Below are positions 1 to 6,577 of a stretch of 9,057 nucleotides of DNA, piece by piece (within the stretch, counting starts at the first letter, position 1; every line of letters begins with the position of its first letter). The notes under the pieces were generated by a model that was given only the letters and a program-made list of their open reading frames with translations, searched no databases and had not been told where the DNA came from. The position numbers and the translations under genes are program-made. The DNA lies in contig JAJZZU010000082.1 of the NCBI GenBank assembly GCA_021797365.1, positions 1 to 9,057 on the forward strand, in the 5' to 3' direction. The DNA is from Pseudomonadota bacterium. GTDB taxonomy: Bacteria; Pseudomonadota; Gammaproteobacteria; Acidiferrobacterales; Acidiferrobacteraceae.

Positions 1-491
1 ATCAGCGGTTCGCGGTAGTCTCCGGCGGCCAGATAGGCGCCAAACGCCGGGTCGCGGATCAAATGGACGATGCGCGCGCCCGTATCGCGCTCGATGCGCA
101 GGCCGAGCAGGCGCTCGGCGGGGGGGTTTGCCCATTCTATGACGTCATGCCGGGCGAGGACGACCATGGCGTCAGGCATCACGCTCGCGGCCGCCTGCAG
201 GCGATCGAAAAGGCCCGTGAGGCGCTCTTTGTGCCGCTCACTGTCGCGATCCTGCCTGTGGATCTCGCGTATGACCTCATCCCACAAACCGCCCAGTTCG
301 GGGATGGGGGCCCGTCTCCCGCGCACGAGCCAGCGGTGCAGCCGGGCGAGCTTGCGCAACGACAGGGCGGCCACGAGGCCGAGACCGGCGGCCACACCGG
401 CCAATGGATAACCCGCTACCGCGGCGAGCGCAGCGACGCCTCCCGTAATGGCCAAGGCCATCCACAATTCCCGGCGCAATTCCCGATGCAA
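1..491 (-). CDS. phoR: Phosphate-regulon sensor histidine kinase PhoR, N-terminal part (cut by window edge)
   Basis: About 163 codons are visible; the rest, including the kinase domain, lies beyond the left edge. The predicted protein opens with a basic stretch (HRELRRELW), then a hydrophobic membrane region of about 30 residues (ALAITGGVAALAAVAGYPLA onward). A basic linker follows, and then a PAS-like segment with the PhoR-typical words SVMPDAMVVL, WANPPAERLLGL and LIRDPAFGAYL. PhoR is the inner-membrane partner that phosphorylates PhoB when phosphate is scarce. It begins directly behind phoB, in the same frame and one codon after its stop. The start is uncertain. A TTG at 491 gives the basic N-terminus expected from the E. 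coli protein; an ATG at 461 sits closer to the membrane segment and is preceded by a GGGA. Identity rests on the visible motifs plus the adjacent phoB; the kinase domain itself cannot be seen. Confidence 0.87.
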   Translation of the reverse strand, partial: MHRELRRELWMALAITGGVAALAAVAGYPLAGVAAGLGLVAALSLRKLARLHRWLVRGRRAPIPELGGLWDEVIREIHRQDRDSERHKERLTGLFDRLQAAASVMPDAMVVLARHDVIEWANPPAERLLGLRIERDTGARIVHLIRDPAFGAYLAAGDYREPL

Positions 492-494
492 GGC

Positions 495-1184
495 TTAAGG
501 GTCCCCGGAGAAGCGGTAGCCGACTCCCCTCACGGTCTGGATATAACGATCATAACCGCTGGCGGTAAGGGCCTTGCGCAGGCGGCGGATATGGACATCG
601 ACGGTGCGCTCGTCGATATAGGTGTTGCTGCCCCACACAGCATCCAGGACGCGCTCACGGCTATGGACGCGCTCGGCGTGGGTCATGAAGAAGTGCAGCA
701 ACCGGAACTCGGTGGGTCCGAGGGTCAGGCGCTCGTCGTCGGCCAGGACCTTGTGCGTGGCTGGATCGAGCAACAGACCGCCTACCGCCACGATGTCGTC
801 GGAGGCCATGGGGGCGACACGCCGCAGCACCGCCCGTACCCGCGCTATGAGCTCCCGAGGGGAAAACGGCTTGGTCATGAAGTCGTCGGCCCCGGTATTG
901 AGGGCGCGCACCTTGTCCTCCTCGTCCACGCGCGCGGTCAGCATGATAATGGGGATATTCTGGGTAAGCCGCTCACGGCGCAACCGTCGTGCATAATCGA
1001 CCCCGCTCAGGCCTGGAAGCATCCAATCGAGAAGGATGAGATCCGGAAGATCGGCGAGCACGCAGGTCTGGGCCTCCGTGGCATCCTGCGCCTCGGCGCA
1101 ATGAAAATCGGCCTGCTTCAAGGCAAACCGAACCATGGCGCGAATCGCCGGCTCATCGTCGACAACAAGGATCTTTCCAGGCAT
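495..1184 (-). CDS. phoB: Phosphate-regulon response regulator PhoB
   Basis: OmpR/PhoB-type transcription factor that, once phosphorylated by PhoR, binds Pho boxes and activates phosphate-acquisition genes. The 229 residues match the length of E. coli PhoB. The receiver domain (about 1-120) shows the acidic pocket D9-D10, phosphoacceptor D53 in LLDWMLPG, T83 in MLTAR and K105 in TKPFS. The winged-helix DNA-binding domain (about 130-229) has the PhoB-like recognition helix RTVDVHIRRLRKAL (193-206) and ends with QTVRGVGYRF. The frame opens at an upstream ATG (1205), but I choose the ATG at 1184. A strong GGGAGGA ribosome site sits 4 nt before it, the upstream ATG would put that site inside the gene, and 1184 gives the family N-terminus MPGKILVVDDEP. 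phoR follows immediately. A likely Pho box upstream suggests autoregulation. Confidence 0.97.
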   Translation of the reverse strand: MPGKILVVDDEPAIRAMVRFALKQADFHCAEAQDATEAQTCVLADLPDLILLDWMLPGLSGVDYARRLRRERLTQNIPIIMLTARVDEEDKVRALNTGADDFMTKPFSPRELIARVRAVLRRVAPMASDDIVAVGGLLLDPATHKVLADDERLTLGPTEFRLLHFFMTHAERVHSRERVLDAVWGSNTYIDERTVDVHIRRLRKALTASGYDRYIQTVRGVGYRFSGDP

Positions 1185-1188
1185 GATG

Positions 1189-1195
1189 TCCTCCC
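1189..1195 (-). promoter_or_regulatory. Ribosome binding site of phoB
   Basis: The minus strand reads GGGAGGA, 4 nt before the ATG at 1184. It decides the phoB start, because the alternative ATG at 1205 lies upstream of this site and overlaps the predicted -10 element. Confidence 0.8.
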
Positions 1196-1203
1196 TGTTG
1201 CCC

Positions 1204-1237
1204 ATTCAACACAAGCAGTATGACGCTTTTGTGTCAA
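1204..1237 (-). promoter_or_regulatory. Probable Pho box and -10 of the phoB promoter
   Basis: The minus strand reads TTGACAC-AAAA-GCGTCAT (1237 to 1220). These are two 7-bp half-sites, each matching 5 of 7 positions of the CTGTCAT/CTGTCAC consensus, with the expected 4-bp A/T-only spacer. Exactly 10 nt further on is TTGAAT (1209-1204), 4 of 6 to the -10 consensus. This is the same spacing as in the classical E. coli phoA promoter, where the Pho box replaces the -35. It predicts a transcript start near 1197 and a very short leader. It fits PhoB autoregulation of phoBR. The site also lies in the only gap before the divergent ubi operon. Confidence 0.65.
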
Positions 1238-1268
1238 GCGCAACAGTGATGCAAGGAGACGCCGGGGC

Positions 1269-1631
1269 ATGCGCAAGAACACGGTACGGCCGACCGATAT
1301 CAAGTTACACCAGAAATCCCGCATCCTTGAGGTGACCTTCGCCGACGGAAGCCGATTCGAGCTCCCCGCCGAATACCTGCGCGTGTACTCGCCGTCCGCC
1401 GAGGTGCGCGGCCATGGCCCGGGGCAGGAGGTGCTGCAGGTCGGCAAGCAATCGGTCAACATCGTGGCCATTGAACCGGTCGGGACCTACGCGGTGCTAC
1501 TGCGCTTCGATGACGGCCACGACACAGGCATCTACTCCTGGGACCTGCTCTATAATCTGGGCATCCACCAGGACCGGCTGTGGCGCGAATATCTGAGCCG
1601 CCTGGAGCAGGCGGGACACGGACGGACGTGA
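1269..1631 (+). CDS. DUF971 family protein (gamma-butyrobetaine hydroxylase-like N-terminal domain)
   Basis: A 120-residue single-domain protein. The family is recognised from [10 protein letters not shown] (38-47) and from [20 protein letters not shown] (71-90) followed by WDLLYNLG. The same fold forms the N-terminal domain of gamma-butyrobetaine hydroxylase and is attached to some MRP/ApbC-type iron-sulfur carriers such as plant HCF101, but a stand-alone function is not established. It is first in the operon, 4 nt before ubiE, and this linkage to ubiE also occurs in betaproteobacteria. The ATG at 1269 has AAGGAGA (1253-1259) 9 nt upstream. No signal peptide or membrane segment is visible, so it is probably cytosolic. 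A role in quinone synthesis or metal/cluster handling is inference from context only. Confidence 0.9.
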   Translation: MRKNTVRPTDIKLHQKSRILEVTFADGSRFELPAEYLRVYSPSAEVRGHGPGQEVLQVGKQSVNIVAIEPVGTYAVLLRFDDGHDTGIYSWDLLYNLGIHQDRLWREYLSRLEQAGHGRT

Positions 1632-1635
1632 CGCA

Positions 1636-2394
1636 ATGGATAAAGAACAAGCCGAACCCACTACCCATTTTGGTTACCGTGAGGTGCCCGAGAGCGAGAA
1701 GACGCGTCTCGTAGGCCGCGTGTTCCGCTCGGTCGCGACGCGCTACGACCTCATGAACGACCTCATGTCGGGGGGGCTGCACCGCGCCTGGAAGGCGTTC
1801 GCCCTGAATATCGCCGCGGCCAAGCCCGGGGAGCGCGTTCTCGATCTCGCCGGCGGGACCGGGGACCTAGCGGCGGCCATGGCCGTGCGCGTCAGCGACC
1901 GCGGCCTTGTGGTCCTGAGCGACATCAACGACGCCATGCTCGCGGTCGGCCGCGATCGCCTCATGGATCGCGGCACGCCGCGCAGGCTCACCTATGTCCA
2001 AGCGAACGCCGAGAGTCTGCCGTTTCCCGACAACACCTTCGACCTCATCACGATCGGCTTCGGGCTGCGCAACGTCACGCATAAAGACCGCGCGCTCGCG
2101 GCGATGTCGCGGGCACTCAAACCCGGGGGGCGTTGTGTGGTGCTGGAGTTCTCGCGCCCCCGGTCGCCGCTCTTTGGCCGACTCTACGACGCCTACTCGT
2201 TTGCCGTGGTGCCCAAACTTGGGCGCTATGTCGCGCAAGACGAGGAGAGCTATCAGTACCTCGTGGAGTCGATTCGCAAGCACCCGGATCAGGAGGCGCT
2301 GAAGGCCCTGATGGAGGATGCAGGTCTGCAGCGGGTCACGTACTGGAACCTGACAGGCGGGATCGTCGCCGTGCACAGGGGCTACAAGCTCTAA
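1636..2394 (+). CDS. ubiE: Ubiquinone/menaquinone biosynthesis C-methyltransferase UbiE
   Basis: SAM-dependent methyltransferase that methylates the benzoquinol ring carbon in ubiquinone synthesis (and demethylmenaquinol in organisms that make menaquinone). At 252 residues it is essentially the length of E. coli UbiE (251). Visible features are the UbiE signature [17 protein letters not shown] (37-53), the SAM-binding motif [13 protein letters not shown] (68-79), the acidic end of strand 2 (SDIN, 95-98), and the second family signature starting RNVTHKDRA (145) and ending LKPGG. The C-terminus [15 protein letters not shown] is typical. The ATG is 4 nt after the DUF971 stop with only a weak ribosome site, which suggests coupled translation. 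The stop overlaps the next start (TAATG). No key motif is missing. Confidence 0.98.
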   Translation: MDKEQAEPTTHFGYREVPESEKTRLVGRVFRSVATRYDLMNDLMSGGLHRAWKAFALNIAAAKPGERVLDLAGGTGDLAAAMAVRVSDRGLVVLSDINDAMLAVGRDRLMDRGTPRRLTYVQANAESLPFPDNTFDLITIGFGLRNVTHKDRALAAMSRALKPGGRCVVLEFSRPRSPLFGRLYDAYSFAVVPKLGRYVAQDEESYQYLVESIRKHPDQEALKALMEDAGLQRVTYWNLTGGIVAVHRGYKL

Positions 2395-2888
2395 TGGCGG
2401 CAACGCTCTCACCGGCACAGGAGGGCCCGGCGCGCGCGCCCGCGGATCTGTGCTACGCCGGCTTCTGGCGACGCATGGCCGCGGACCTGGTCGACAACAT
2501 CGTGCTTTTGCCGGTGGTGTCCGCGCTGGCGCCGGCACGCTGGCCGGCCCATCTGACGCTTGCGGCACTCGCCCAGGCCGTGGCCGCAGACCCCCTGCGC
2601 CAGCTCTTCGGGCTCGTCTTCGGGGTCGCGTACTCGGTGGTGTTCTGGGTGAAATTCCTGGGCACACCCGGCAAGCTTTTGCTGTCCTGCCATCTCGTGG
2701 ACGCGCAAACCTTGGGCCCGCTCACGGTCGGCCAATCGCTTTTGCGCAACGTAGGTTATCTAGTCTCGTATGCGACCTTGGGGCTCGGCTTTCTGTGGAT
2801 CGCCTGGGACCGACACAAGCAGGGCTTTCATGACAAGATCGCGGGCTCGGTGGTGCTGTATGTGCCGCGCCATCCGCGACGGGGGTAA
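2394..2888 (+). CDS. RDD family membrane protein in the ubiquinone operon
   Basis: A 164-residue integral membrane protein. The RDD signature is present: an arginine and aspartates at the start of the first membrane segment (FWRRMAADLVDNIVLLPVV, 24-42), then the loop word LGTPGKLLLS (89-98), and near the end WDRHKQGFHDKIAGSVV (138-154). Hydrophobic segments are at about 32-46, 70-88 and 115-138. The frame is open far upstream through ubiE, but I choose the ATG at 2394. It overlaps the ubiE stop, and upstream codons would only repeat a shadow of ubiE. RDD proteins are poorly characterised; some members are linked to cation transport. Here the gene is tightly coupled to ubiE before and ubiJ after (2-nt gap), so a link to the membrane-associated quinone machinery is plausible but unproven. 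In Burkholderia this position holds, from memory, a Tim44-like gene. Confidence 0.9.
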   Translation: MAATLSPAQEGPARAPADLCYAGFWRRMAADLVDNIVLLPVVSALAPARWPAHLTLAALAQAVAADPLRQLFGLVFGVAYSVVFWVKFLGTPGKLLLSCHLVDAQTLGPLTVGQSLLRNVGYLVSYATLGLGFLWIAWDRHKQGFHDKIAGSVVLYVPRHPRRG

Positions 2889-2890
2889 CG

Positions 2891-3487
2891 GTGCGCATCG
2901 CGCTTTTCGCCCTGGAGCAGGCCCTGAACATCCCATTTCGCATCGATCCCGAGGCGCGCGCCGGCCTTGCCGCGCTCGCCGGGCGATCGGTGCGCGTGGT
3001 GCTAACGAGCCCAGCACAGTCCTTCGAGCTTGCGTTTACGCCCGAGCGCATCCAGGTCCGCCCGCCGACCGGGAACCCGGACGTGACCGTGCGCGGCTCG
3101 GCCCTGCAGCTCGCCGCGCTCATGCGCGCGCGTCCTGAACAGACGCAGAAAGTGGTCGCCTCCGGGCTCACGATGGAAGGCGACATCGACACCGCGTGGG
3201 CCATGAAGCGGCTCTTTGAAAACGCCCCGGTGGACTGGCAGGAGGCATTCGCAAGCACCGTGGGCGACGTGCCCGCGCAGCTCGTCATTCGCGGCCTGCG
3301 CCGGGTCGGCGCGTCCGTGCGCTATGCCGCGCGGCGACTGGGGGCTAATGCCGTGGCCTTTTTGCAAGACGAGGAGCGGGCGCTCCCGCGCCCCTGGGAG
3401 ATGGATGAGTTCCTGGCCGCCGTGGACACCCTGAGAGATGATGTGGAACGGCTTGGCCAGCGCGTACGTCGCCTGAAGGCGCGCTGA
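2891..3487 (+). CDS. ubiJ: Ubiquinone biosynthesis accessory factor UbiJ (SCP2 domain)
   Basis: UbiJ is a soluble lipid-binding accessory protein that, with UbiK, helps the Ubi enzyme complex handle hydrophobic quinone intermediates. The 198 residues compare with 201 in E. coli. The SCP2-like domain covers about residues 10-115 (NPDVTVRGSALQLAALM, 62-78; MEGDID, 95-100). Next comes DWQEAFASTVGDVPAQ, typical of the family, and a C-terminal charged heptad-like helix (AVDTLRDDVERLGQRVRRLK, 177-196) that should form a coiled coil. The start is GTG at 2891, with a G-run (2881-2885) 5 nt upstream and the RDD stop 2 nt before. The stop overlaps the ubiB start (TGATG). Position between ubiE and ubiB supports the call. 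Confidence 0.93.
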   Translation: MRIALFALEQALNIPFRIDPEARAGLAALAGRSVRVVLTSPAQSFELAFTPERIQVRPPTGNPDVTVRGSALQLAALMRARPEQTQKVVASGLTMEGDIDTAWAMKRLFENAPVDWQEAFASTVGDVPAQLVIRGLRRVGASVRYAARRLGANAVAFLQDEERALPRPWEMDEFLAAVDTLRDDVERLGQRVRRLKAR

Positions 3488-5148
3488 TGCTGACCTTCGG
3501 GCGCGCGCGGCGACTTTTGCGCATCACCACGGTCTTCATCTCCCATGGACTCGATGAATTCGTAGCCAACCTCCACCTGTTCCGGCTCTATGCCTACGTC
3601 CTGCGGCTGGCCCCGTGGCGGTGGCGCCAGACGCGCGCCCCGCGCGGCGAGCGCCTGCGGCTCGCCCTCGAGGAGCTCGGGCCCATCTTCATAAAATTCG
3701 GCCAGATGCTGTCGACCCGACCAGACCTCGTGCCTGAGGACATCGTCGTGGAGCTCAGCCGCCTACAAGACCGGGTGCCGCCGTTTCCGAGCCAACAGGC
3801 GGTGGCCCTGATCGAGGCCGCCTACGGCATGCCGCTCTCGCAGGCCTTCCGTACCTTCGACACGACCCCCGTGGCCTCGGCGTCGGTCGCACAGGTCCAT
3901 TTCGCCACCCTACATGACGGGACCGAGGTGGCCGTCAAGGTCCTGCGGCCGGGGATCGACATCATCCTGCGACGCGATCTAGCGCTCCTGCAGACCTTGG
4001 CGCAGCTCGCCGTCCGCTATTGGCCCGACGCCCGCCGCCTGCGGCCGCTCGAGGTGGTCAAGGAATACGAGAAGATCGTCCACGACGAGATGGACTTGGC
4101 CCACGAGGCGGCGAACGCGAGTCAATTGCGCACGAACTTCCAGGACTCCACGCTTCTCTATGTGCCGCGCGTGTTCTGGGACTACACGCGCCGATCGGTC
4201 ATGGTGATGGAGCGCATCACGGGCGTGCCGATCTCGAACCGCGAGGCCCTGGTGGCCCACGGTGTCGACCTGCGCAAGCTCGCCCACAACGGCGTGGAGA
4301 TATTCTTTACGCAGGCATTCCGCGACGGGTTCTTCCATGCCGACATGCATCCCGGGAACATCTTTGTGTCGTTCACCGGCCAGTACCGCGCCGTGGACTT
4401 CGGGATCATGGGCACACTGAGCGCGGATGACAAATACTATCTCGCCGAGAACATCCTGGGCTTCCTGAACCGCGACTATCGCAGCATCGCCGAGGCCCAT
4501 GTGCGCGCCGGCTGGGTCCCGAAGGGGACGCGCGTCGATGAGCTCGAGGGGGCAATCCGCACGGTGTGCGAGCCGATCTTCGCAAAGCCCATAAAGGACA
4601 TCTCATTCGGCCGCCTGCTCATGAATTTGTTCCAGACCGCGCGCCGGTTCAACATGGAGGTCCAGCCGCAACTCGTGCTTCTTCAGAAGACCCTGTTCAA
4701 CATCGAGGGACTCGGGCGCCGGCTCTACCCCGATCTCGACCTATGGATCACGGCCAAACCGTTCCTGGAGCGCTGGATGCGCGAGCAATTGGGCCCGCGC
4801 GCAGTGTGGAATGCGGTGCGCAAGGAGTATCCGAACTGGATCCATATCCTGCCCGAGATCCCGCGCTACCTTGGCACCACCCTGAGACAGGCCAAGGACG
4901 GGGAACTCTCGGTGCGCGCGCAATCGGATGAGATCGAGCGCCTGGCGCAGGACATGCGCGTGCGCCATCGGCGCATCATGATCGGCCTGCTCGGCGGGGC
5001 CTTGCTGGCCGTGGGCCTCGGGGTCTTTGGCGTGACCCACCCGGGGTTCGTCGCCCGCTATCTCGACGTCATAGAGATCGGGGTCGGGGCGCCCGGGTTT
5101 GTGTTGCTCGCGTGGTCCGTGCTCGATCTCGGACGCCGGCCGCAATGA
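3487..5148 (+). CDS. ubiB: Atypical kinase-like ATPase UbiB of ubiquinone biosynthesis
   Basis: Member of the UbiB/ADCK/COQ8 family, needed for ubiquinone synthesis; it acts as an ATPase at the inner membrane. The 553 residues compare with 546 in E. coli. The N-terminal KxGQ motif is KFGQ (70-73, followed by MLSTRPDLVP), and the alanine-rich nucleotide loop ASASVAQVH (130-138) replaces the glycine-rich loop of normal kinases. Further motifs are the lysine in VAVKVLRPG (K151), the ExD motif E201-M-D203, the catalytic loop HADMHPGN (284-291) and the metal-binding DFG (304-306). Two hydrophobic segments near the end (about 497-515 and 531-548) fit the known C-terminal membrane anchor. Translation is coupled to ubiJ by the TGATG overlap, with GAAGG 7 nt before the ATG. 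It is the last gene of the operon. Confidence 0.98.
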   Translation: MLTFGRARRLLRITTVFISHGLDEFVANLHLFRLYAYVLRLAPWRWRQTRAPRGERLRLALEELGPIFIKFGQMLSTRPDLVPEDIVVELSRLQDRVPPFPSQQAVALIEAAYGMPLSQAFRTFDTTPVASASVAQVHFATLHDGTEVAVKVLRPGIDIILRRDLALLQTLAQLAVRYWPDARRLRPLEVVKEYEKIVHDEMDLAHEAANASQLRTNFQDSTLLYVPRVFWDYTRRSVMVMERITGVPISNREALVAHGVDLRKLAHNGVEIFFTQAFRDGFFHADMHPGNIFVSFTGQYRAVDFGIMGTLSADDKYYLAENILGFLNRDYRSIAEAHVRAGWVPKGTRVDELEGAIRTVCEPIFAKPIKDISFGRLLMNLFQTARRFNMEVQPQLVLLQKTLFNIEGLGRRLYPDLDLWITAKPFLERWMREQLGPRAVWNAVRKEYPNWIHILPEIPRYLGTTLRQAKDGELSVRAQSDEIERLAQDMRVRHRRIMIGLLGGALLAVGLGVFGVTHPGFVARYLDVIEIGVGAPGFVLLAWSVLDLGRRPQ

Positions 5149-5160
5149 GCGGCGCCCCGC

Positions 5161-5185
5161 CCGGCGGCGAGGCCATGCCGCCCGG
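5161..5185. terminator. Possible bidirectional hairpin between convergent ubiB and the outer-membrane gene
   Basis: GGCGGC (5163-5168) pairs with GCCGCC (5177-5182) around an 8-nt loop. The stem can be extended by two C-G pairs past a bulge. It lies within the 40-nt gap between two converging stop codons, where a shared terminator is expected. There is no T-run on either side, so it is weak as a classical intrinsic terminator. Confidence 0.35.
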
Positions 5186-5188
5186 CCG

Positions 5189-5878
5189 TCAGAAATCGTA
5201 GCCGAGGCGCAGGCCGATGACCGGCCAGAACCGGTAGGAGCTCGCGCGGGAGTTGGCGCTGGCCTGGGCGGCGGCGACATCGGAGGCCAGGGTGGGGTTG
5301 CCGGTGGGGTTACTTGCGCGCAGTTGGACATCGGGGCTACCGGTAAAGAGCACACCGACATCAAACCCCATTGAGAAGCCGGGATGGCGGGCGGCCTTGC
5401 TGCCCCAGCCTATGCCGAGATAGGGCGCGATGCGCCGGTAGGTCATCGTGCCCGTAAAGGTGCCAACCTCGGCGCCTGGATAGCCGGCCCCATTGATCAC
5501 GTAGGTCCCGGTGGGATCGAAGGAGTAGGCGGACACGCGGTTCTCGTTGACCATGGCCCCGCCGGTGATGCGGAACACCCCCGCGAACGGATAATAGTTG
5601 AGCAGCACCGGTATGGTCTGGAGGCGCAACGTGGCATGGTAGGGGATGCTGTTGTTGGAGCTCGTATAGGTCCCCGCGCGGCTCTCGCTTAAATGGTTGA
5701 TACCCACCGCCAGGTCCAGGGTCCCCGGGATGAGGGCCGTGGACACCTGTACGCCAAGCCCCAGAGTCGAGGCCCCGATCGAGACATTGACCGGTTGGGC
5801 GTGCGCCGGGACCGCCATCACTGCACCCACGAGCGCCACCACGATGCCCGCACCCCGCCCCCGAAACAGCCTGGTCAT
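5189..5878 (-). CDS. Outer-membrane beta-barrel protein of unassigned function
   Basis: The predicted 229 residues begin with a signal peptide: basic RLFRGR, hydrophobic GIVVALVGAVMAV, and AHA/Q cleavage at about 27. The mature part is rich in Gly and aromatic residues with alternating strands (GLGVQVSTALIPGTLDLAVG, 40-59; RITGGAMVNENRVSAYSF, 103-120; APYLGIGWG, 151-159; GFSMGFDVGVLFTGS, 167-181). It ends in GLRLGYDF; a terminal Phe with alternating aromatics is the usual signal for BAM-dependent insertion into the outer membrane. I choose the ATG at 5878 because GGGGAGG lies 8 nt upstream and the signal peptide begins there; an upstream ATG at 5926 adds a non-signal extension. It is a single-gene unit convergent with ubiB. 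It resembles small porin/OmpW-sized barrels of gammaproteobacteria; no substrate can be assigned. Confidence 0.88.
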   Translation of the reverse strand: MTRLFRGRGAGIVVALVGAVMAVPAHAQPVNVSIGASTLGLGVQVSTALIPGTLDLAVGINHLSESRAGTYTSSNNSIPYHATLRLQTIPVLLNYYPFAGVFRITGGAMVNENRVSAYSFDPTGTYVINGAGYPGAEVGTFTGTMTYRRIAPYLGIGWGSKAARHPGFSMGFDVGVLFTGSPDVQLRASNPTGNPTLASDVAAAQASANSRASSYRFWPVIGLRLGYDF

Positions 5879-5886
5879 ACCGAATT

Positions 5887-5893
5887 CCTCCCC
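5887..5893 (-). promoter_or_regulatory. Ribosome binding site deciding the outer-membrane protein start
   Basis: The minus strand reads GGGGAGG, 8 nt before the ATG at 5878. It favours that start over the in-frame ATG at 5926. Confidence 0.75.
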
Positions 5894-5956
5894 ATTGATG
5901 TCTTCGTGTTTTTTGGATGGACGCACGACGCGCCCGGACGGCGGCCGTTCTCTTTC

Positions 5957-5965
5957 AGGATAGCA
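5957..5965 (-). promoter_or_regulatory. Weak candidate extended -10 for the outer-membrane protein gene
   Basis: The minus strand reads TGCTATCCT: an extended TG plus TATCCT (4 of 6 to the -10 consensus), about 80 nt upstream of the start at 5878. No convincing -35 lies at 17 nt. This is offered as the best candidate in the gap, not as a firm call. Confidence 0.25.
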
Positions 5966-6023
5966 GGGGCAGGACCGAAGGGAAGGTCTTGACGCAAGAA
6001 CGCAAGGCGCGGATCAGTGCGAT

Positions 6024-6068
6024 GGGCCGCCACGACAGGATCGCCCCGCGGGCGGCGGGAGGCGGCCC
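6024..6068. repeat. 8-bp perfect inverted repeat between the GNAT and outer-membrane genes
   Basis: GGGCCGCC (6024-6031) and GGCGGCCC (6061-6068) are perfect complements separated by 29 nt that are themselves GC-rich and can fold (GCCCCGCGGGC inside). It starts about 30 nt beyond the GNAT stop in the direction of transcription. No T-run follows on the minus strand, so it could be a transcript 3'-end stabiliser or a Rho-assisted end rather than an intrinsic terminator. In sequence this GC-rich, chance is also possible. Confidence 0.4.
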
Positions 6069-6096
6069 TTAGGGGGCGGTTGGGGTCTTGGGGCCA

Positions 6097-6573
6097 TCAG
6101 CCCCAGTCGAGACGCTTTGTGAAATGCGCGACACTCGGGCGCTCTTCGTACCCCAGCGAGGGATAAAAGCCGCGACGGTAGGAATCCCGTTCGCGGCTGT
6201 TCAGGACGCTGATACGGAAACATTTACGCGCCGCCGCCTCGCTCTCTATGGCCGCCATCAATCGCTTGCCCACGCCGCGATTGCGCGCCTCGGCGATCAC
6301 GAAAAGCTCCGTCACATGGAGCTCGCGTCCGGCGAACAGGAGGTGCGTGACGATCTCCCCATGGACGTAGCCGACCACCATCTGATCGTGCTCGGCGACG
6401 AGCAACAGGGCGTTATCCTCGGTGATCAGCGCGCTCAGGCGCTGGCCCAGGGTGCTGCCATCGGCCTTGAAGGCCGGGTTCCAGCCGAGCTCCCGGTGCA
6501 GGTGCATGACCCCGGGAAGATCCGTGCGTTGCAGAGGACGAATCGTAATCGGCAAGGCATCCCGGACGGTCAT
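6097..6573 (-). CDS. GNAT family N-acetyltransferase
   Basis: A 158-residue single GNAT domain that would transfer an acetyl group from acetyl-CoA to an amine; the substrate is unknown. It shows ITIRPLQRTDLPGVMHLHRE at the N-terminus (the usual first strand and helix), a central GYVHGEIV strand (68-75), and the acetyl-CoA pyrophosphate loop RNRGVG (97-102) in ELFVIAEARNRGVGKRLM. It ends with YRRGFYPSLGYEERPSVAHF, the usual last helix and strand. The frame is open well upstream, but I choose the ATG at 6573. AGGGGTG precedes it by 5 nt, the domain begins there, and earlier codons would overlap the protease gene. It starts 4 nt after the protease stop, so the two are very probably co-transcribed and translationally coupled. 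No signal peptide; cytosolic. Confidence 0.93.
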   Translation of the reverse strand: MTVRDALPITIRPLQRTDLPGVMHLHRELGWNPAFKADGSTLGQRLSALITEDNALLLVAEHDQMVVGYVHGEIVTHLLFAGRELHVTELFVIAEARNRGVGKRLMAAIESEAAARKCFRISVLNSRERDSYRRGFYPSLGYEERPSVAHFTKRLDWG

Positions 6574-6577
6574 ATCA

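Noticed and set aside
63..1223. Long plus-strand open frame of 386 codons across phoR and phoB
   Set aside because: It is antisense to phoB and phoR, whose motifs are clear. The long frame is a by-product of high GC and strong third-position bias, and its protein shows no recognisable domain.
1867..2667. A 266-codon minus-strand frame opposite ubiE and the RDD gene
   Set aside because: It is a shadow of ubiE in GC-rich DNA; it is Arg/Pro/Ala-rich and without domain features.
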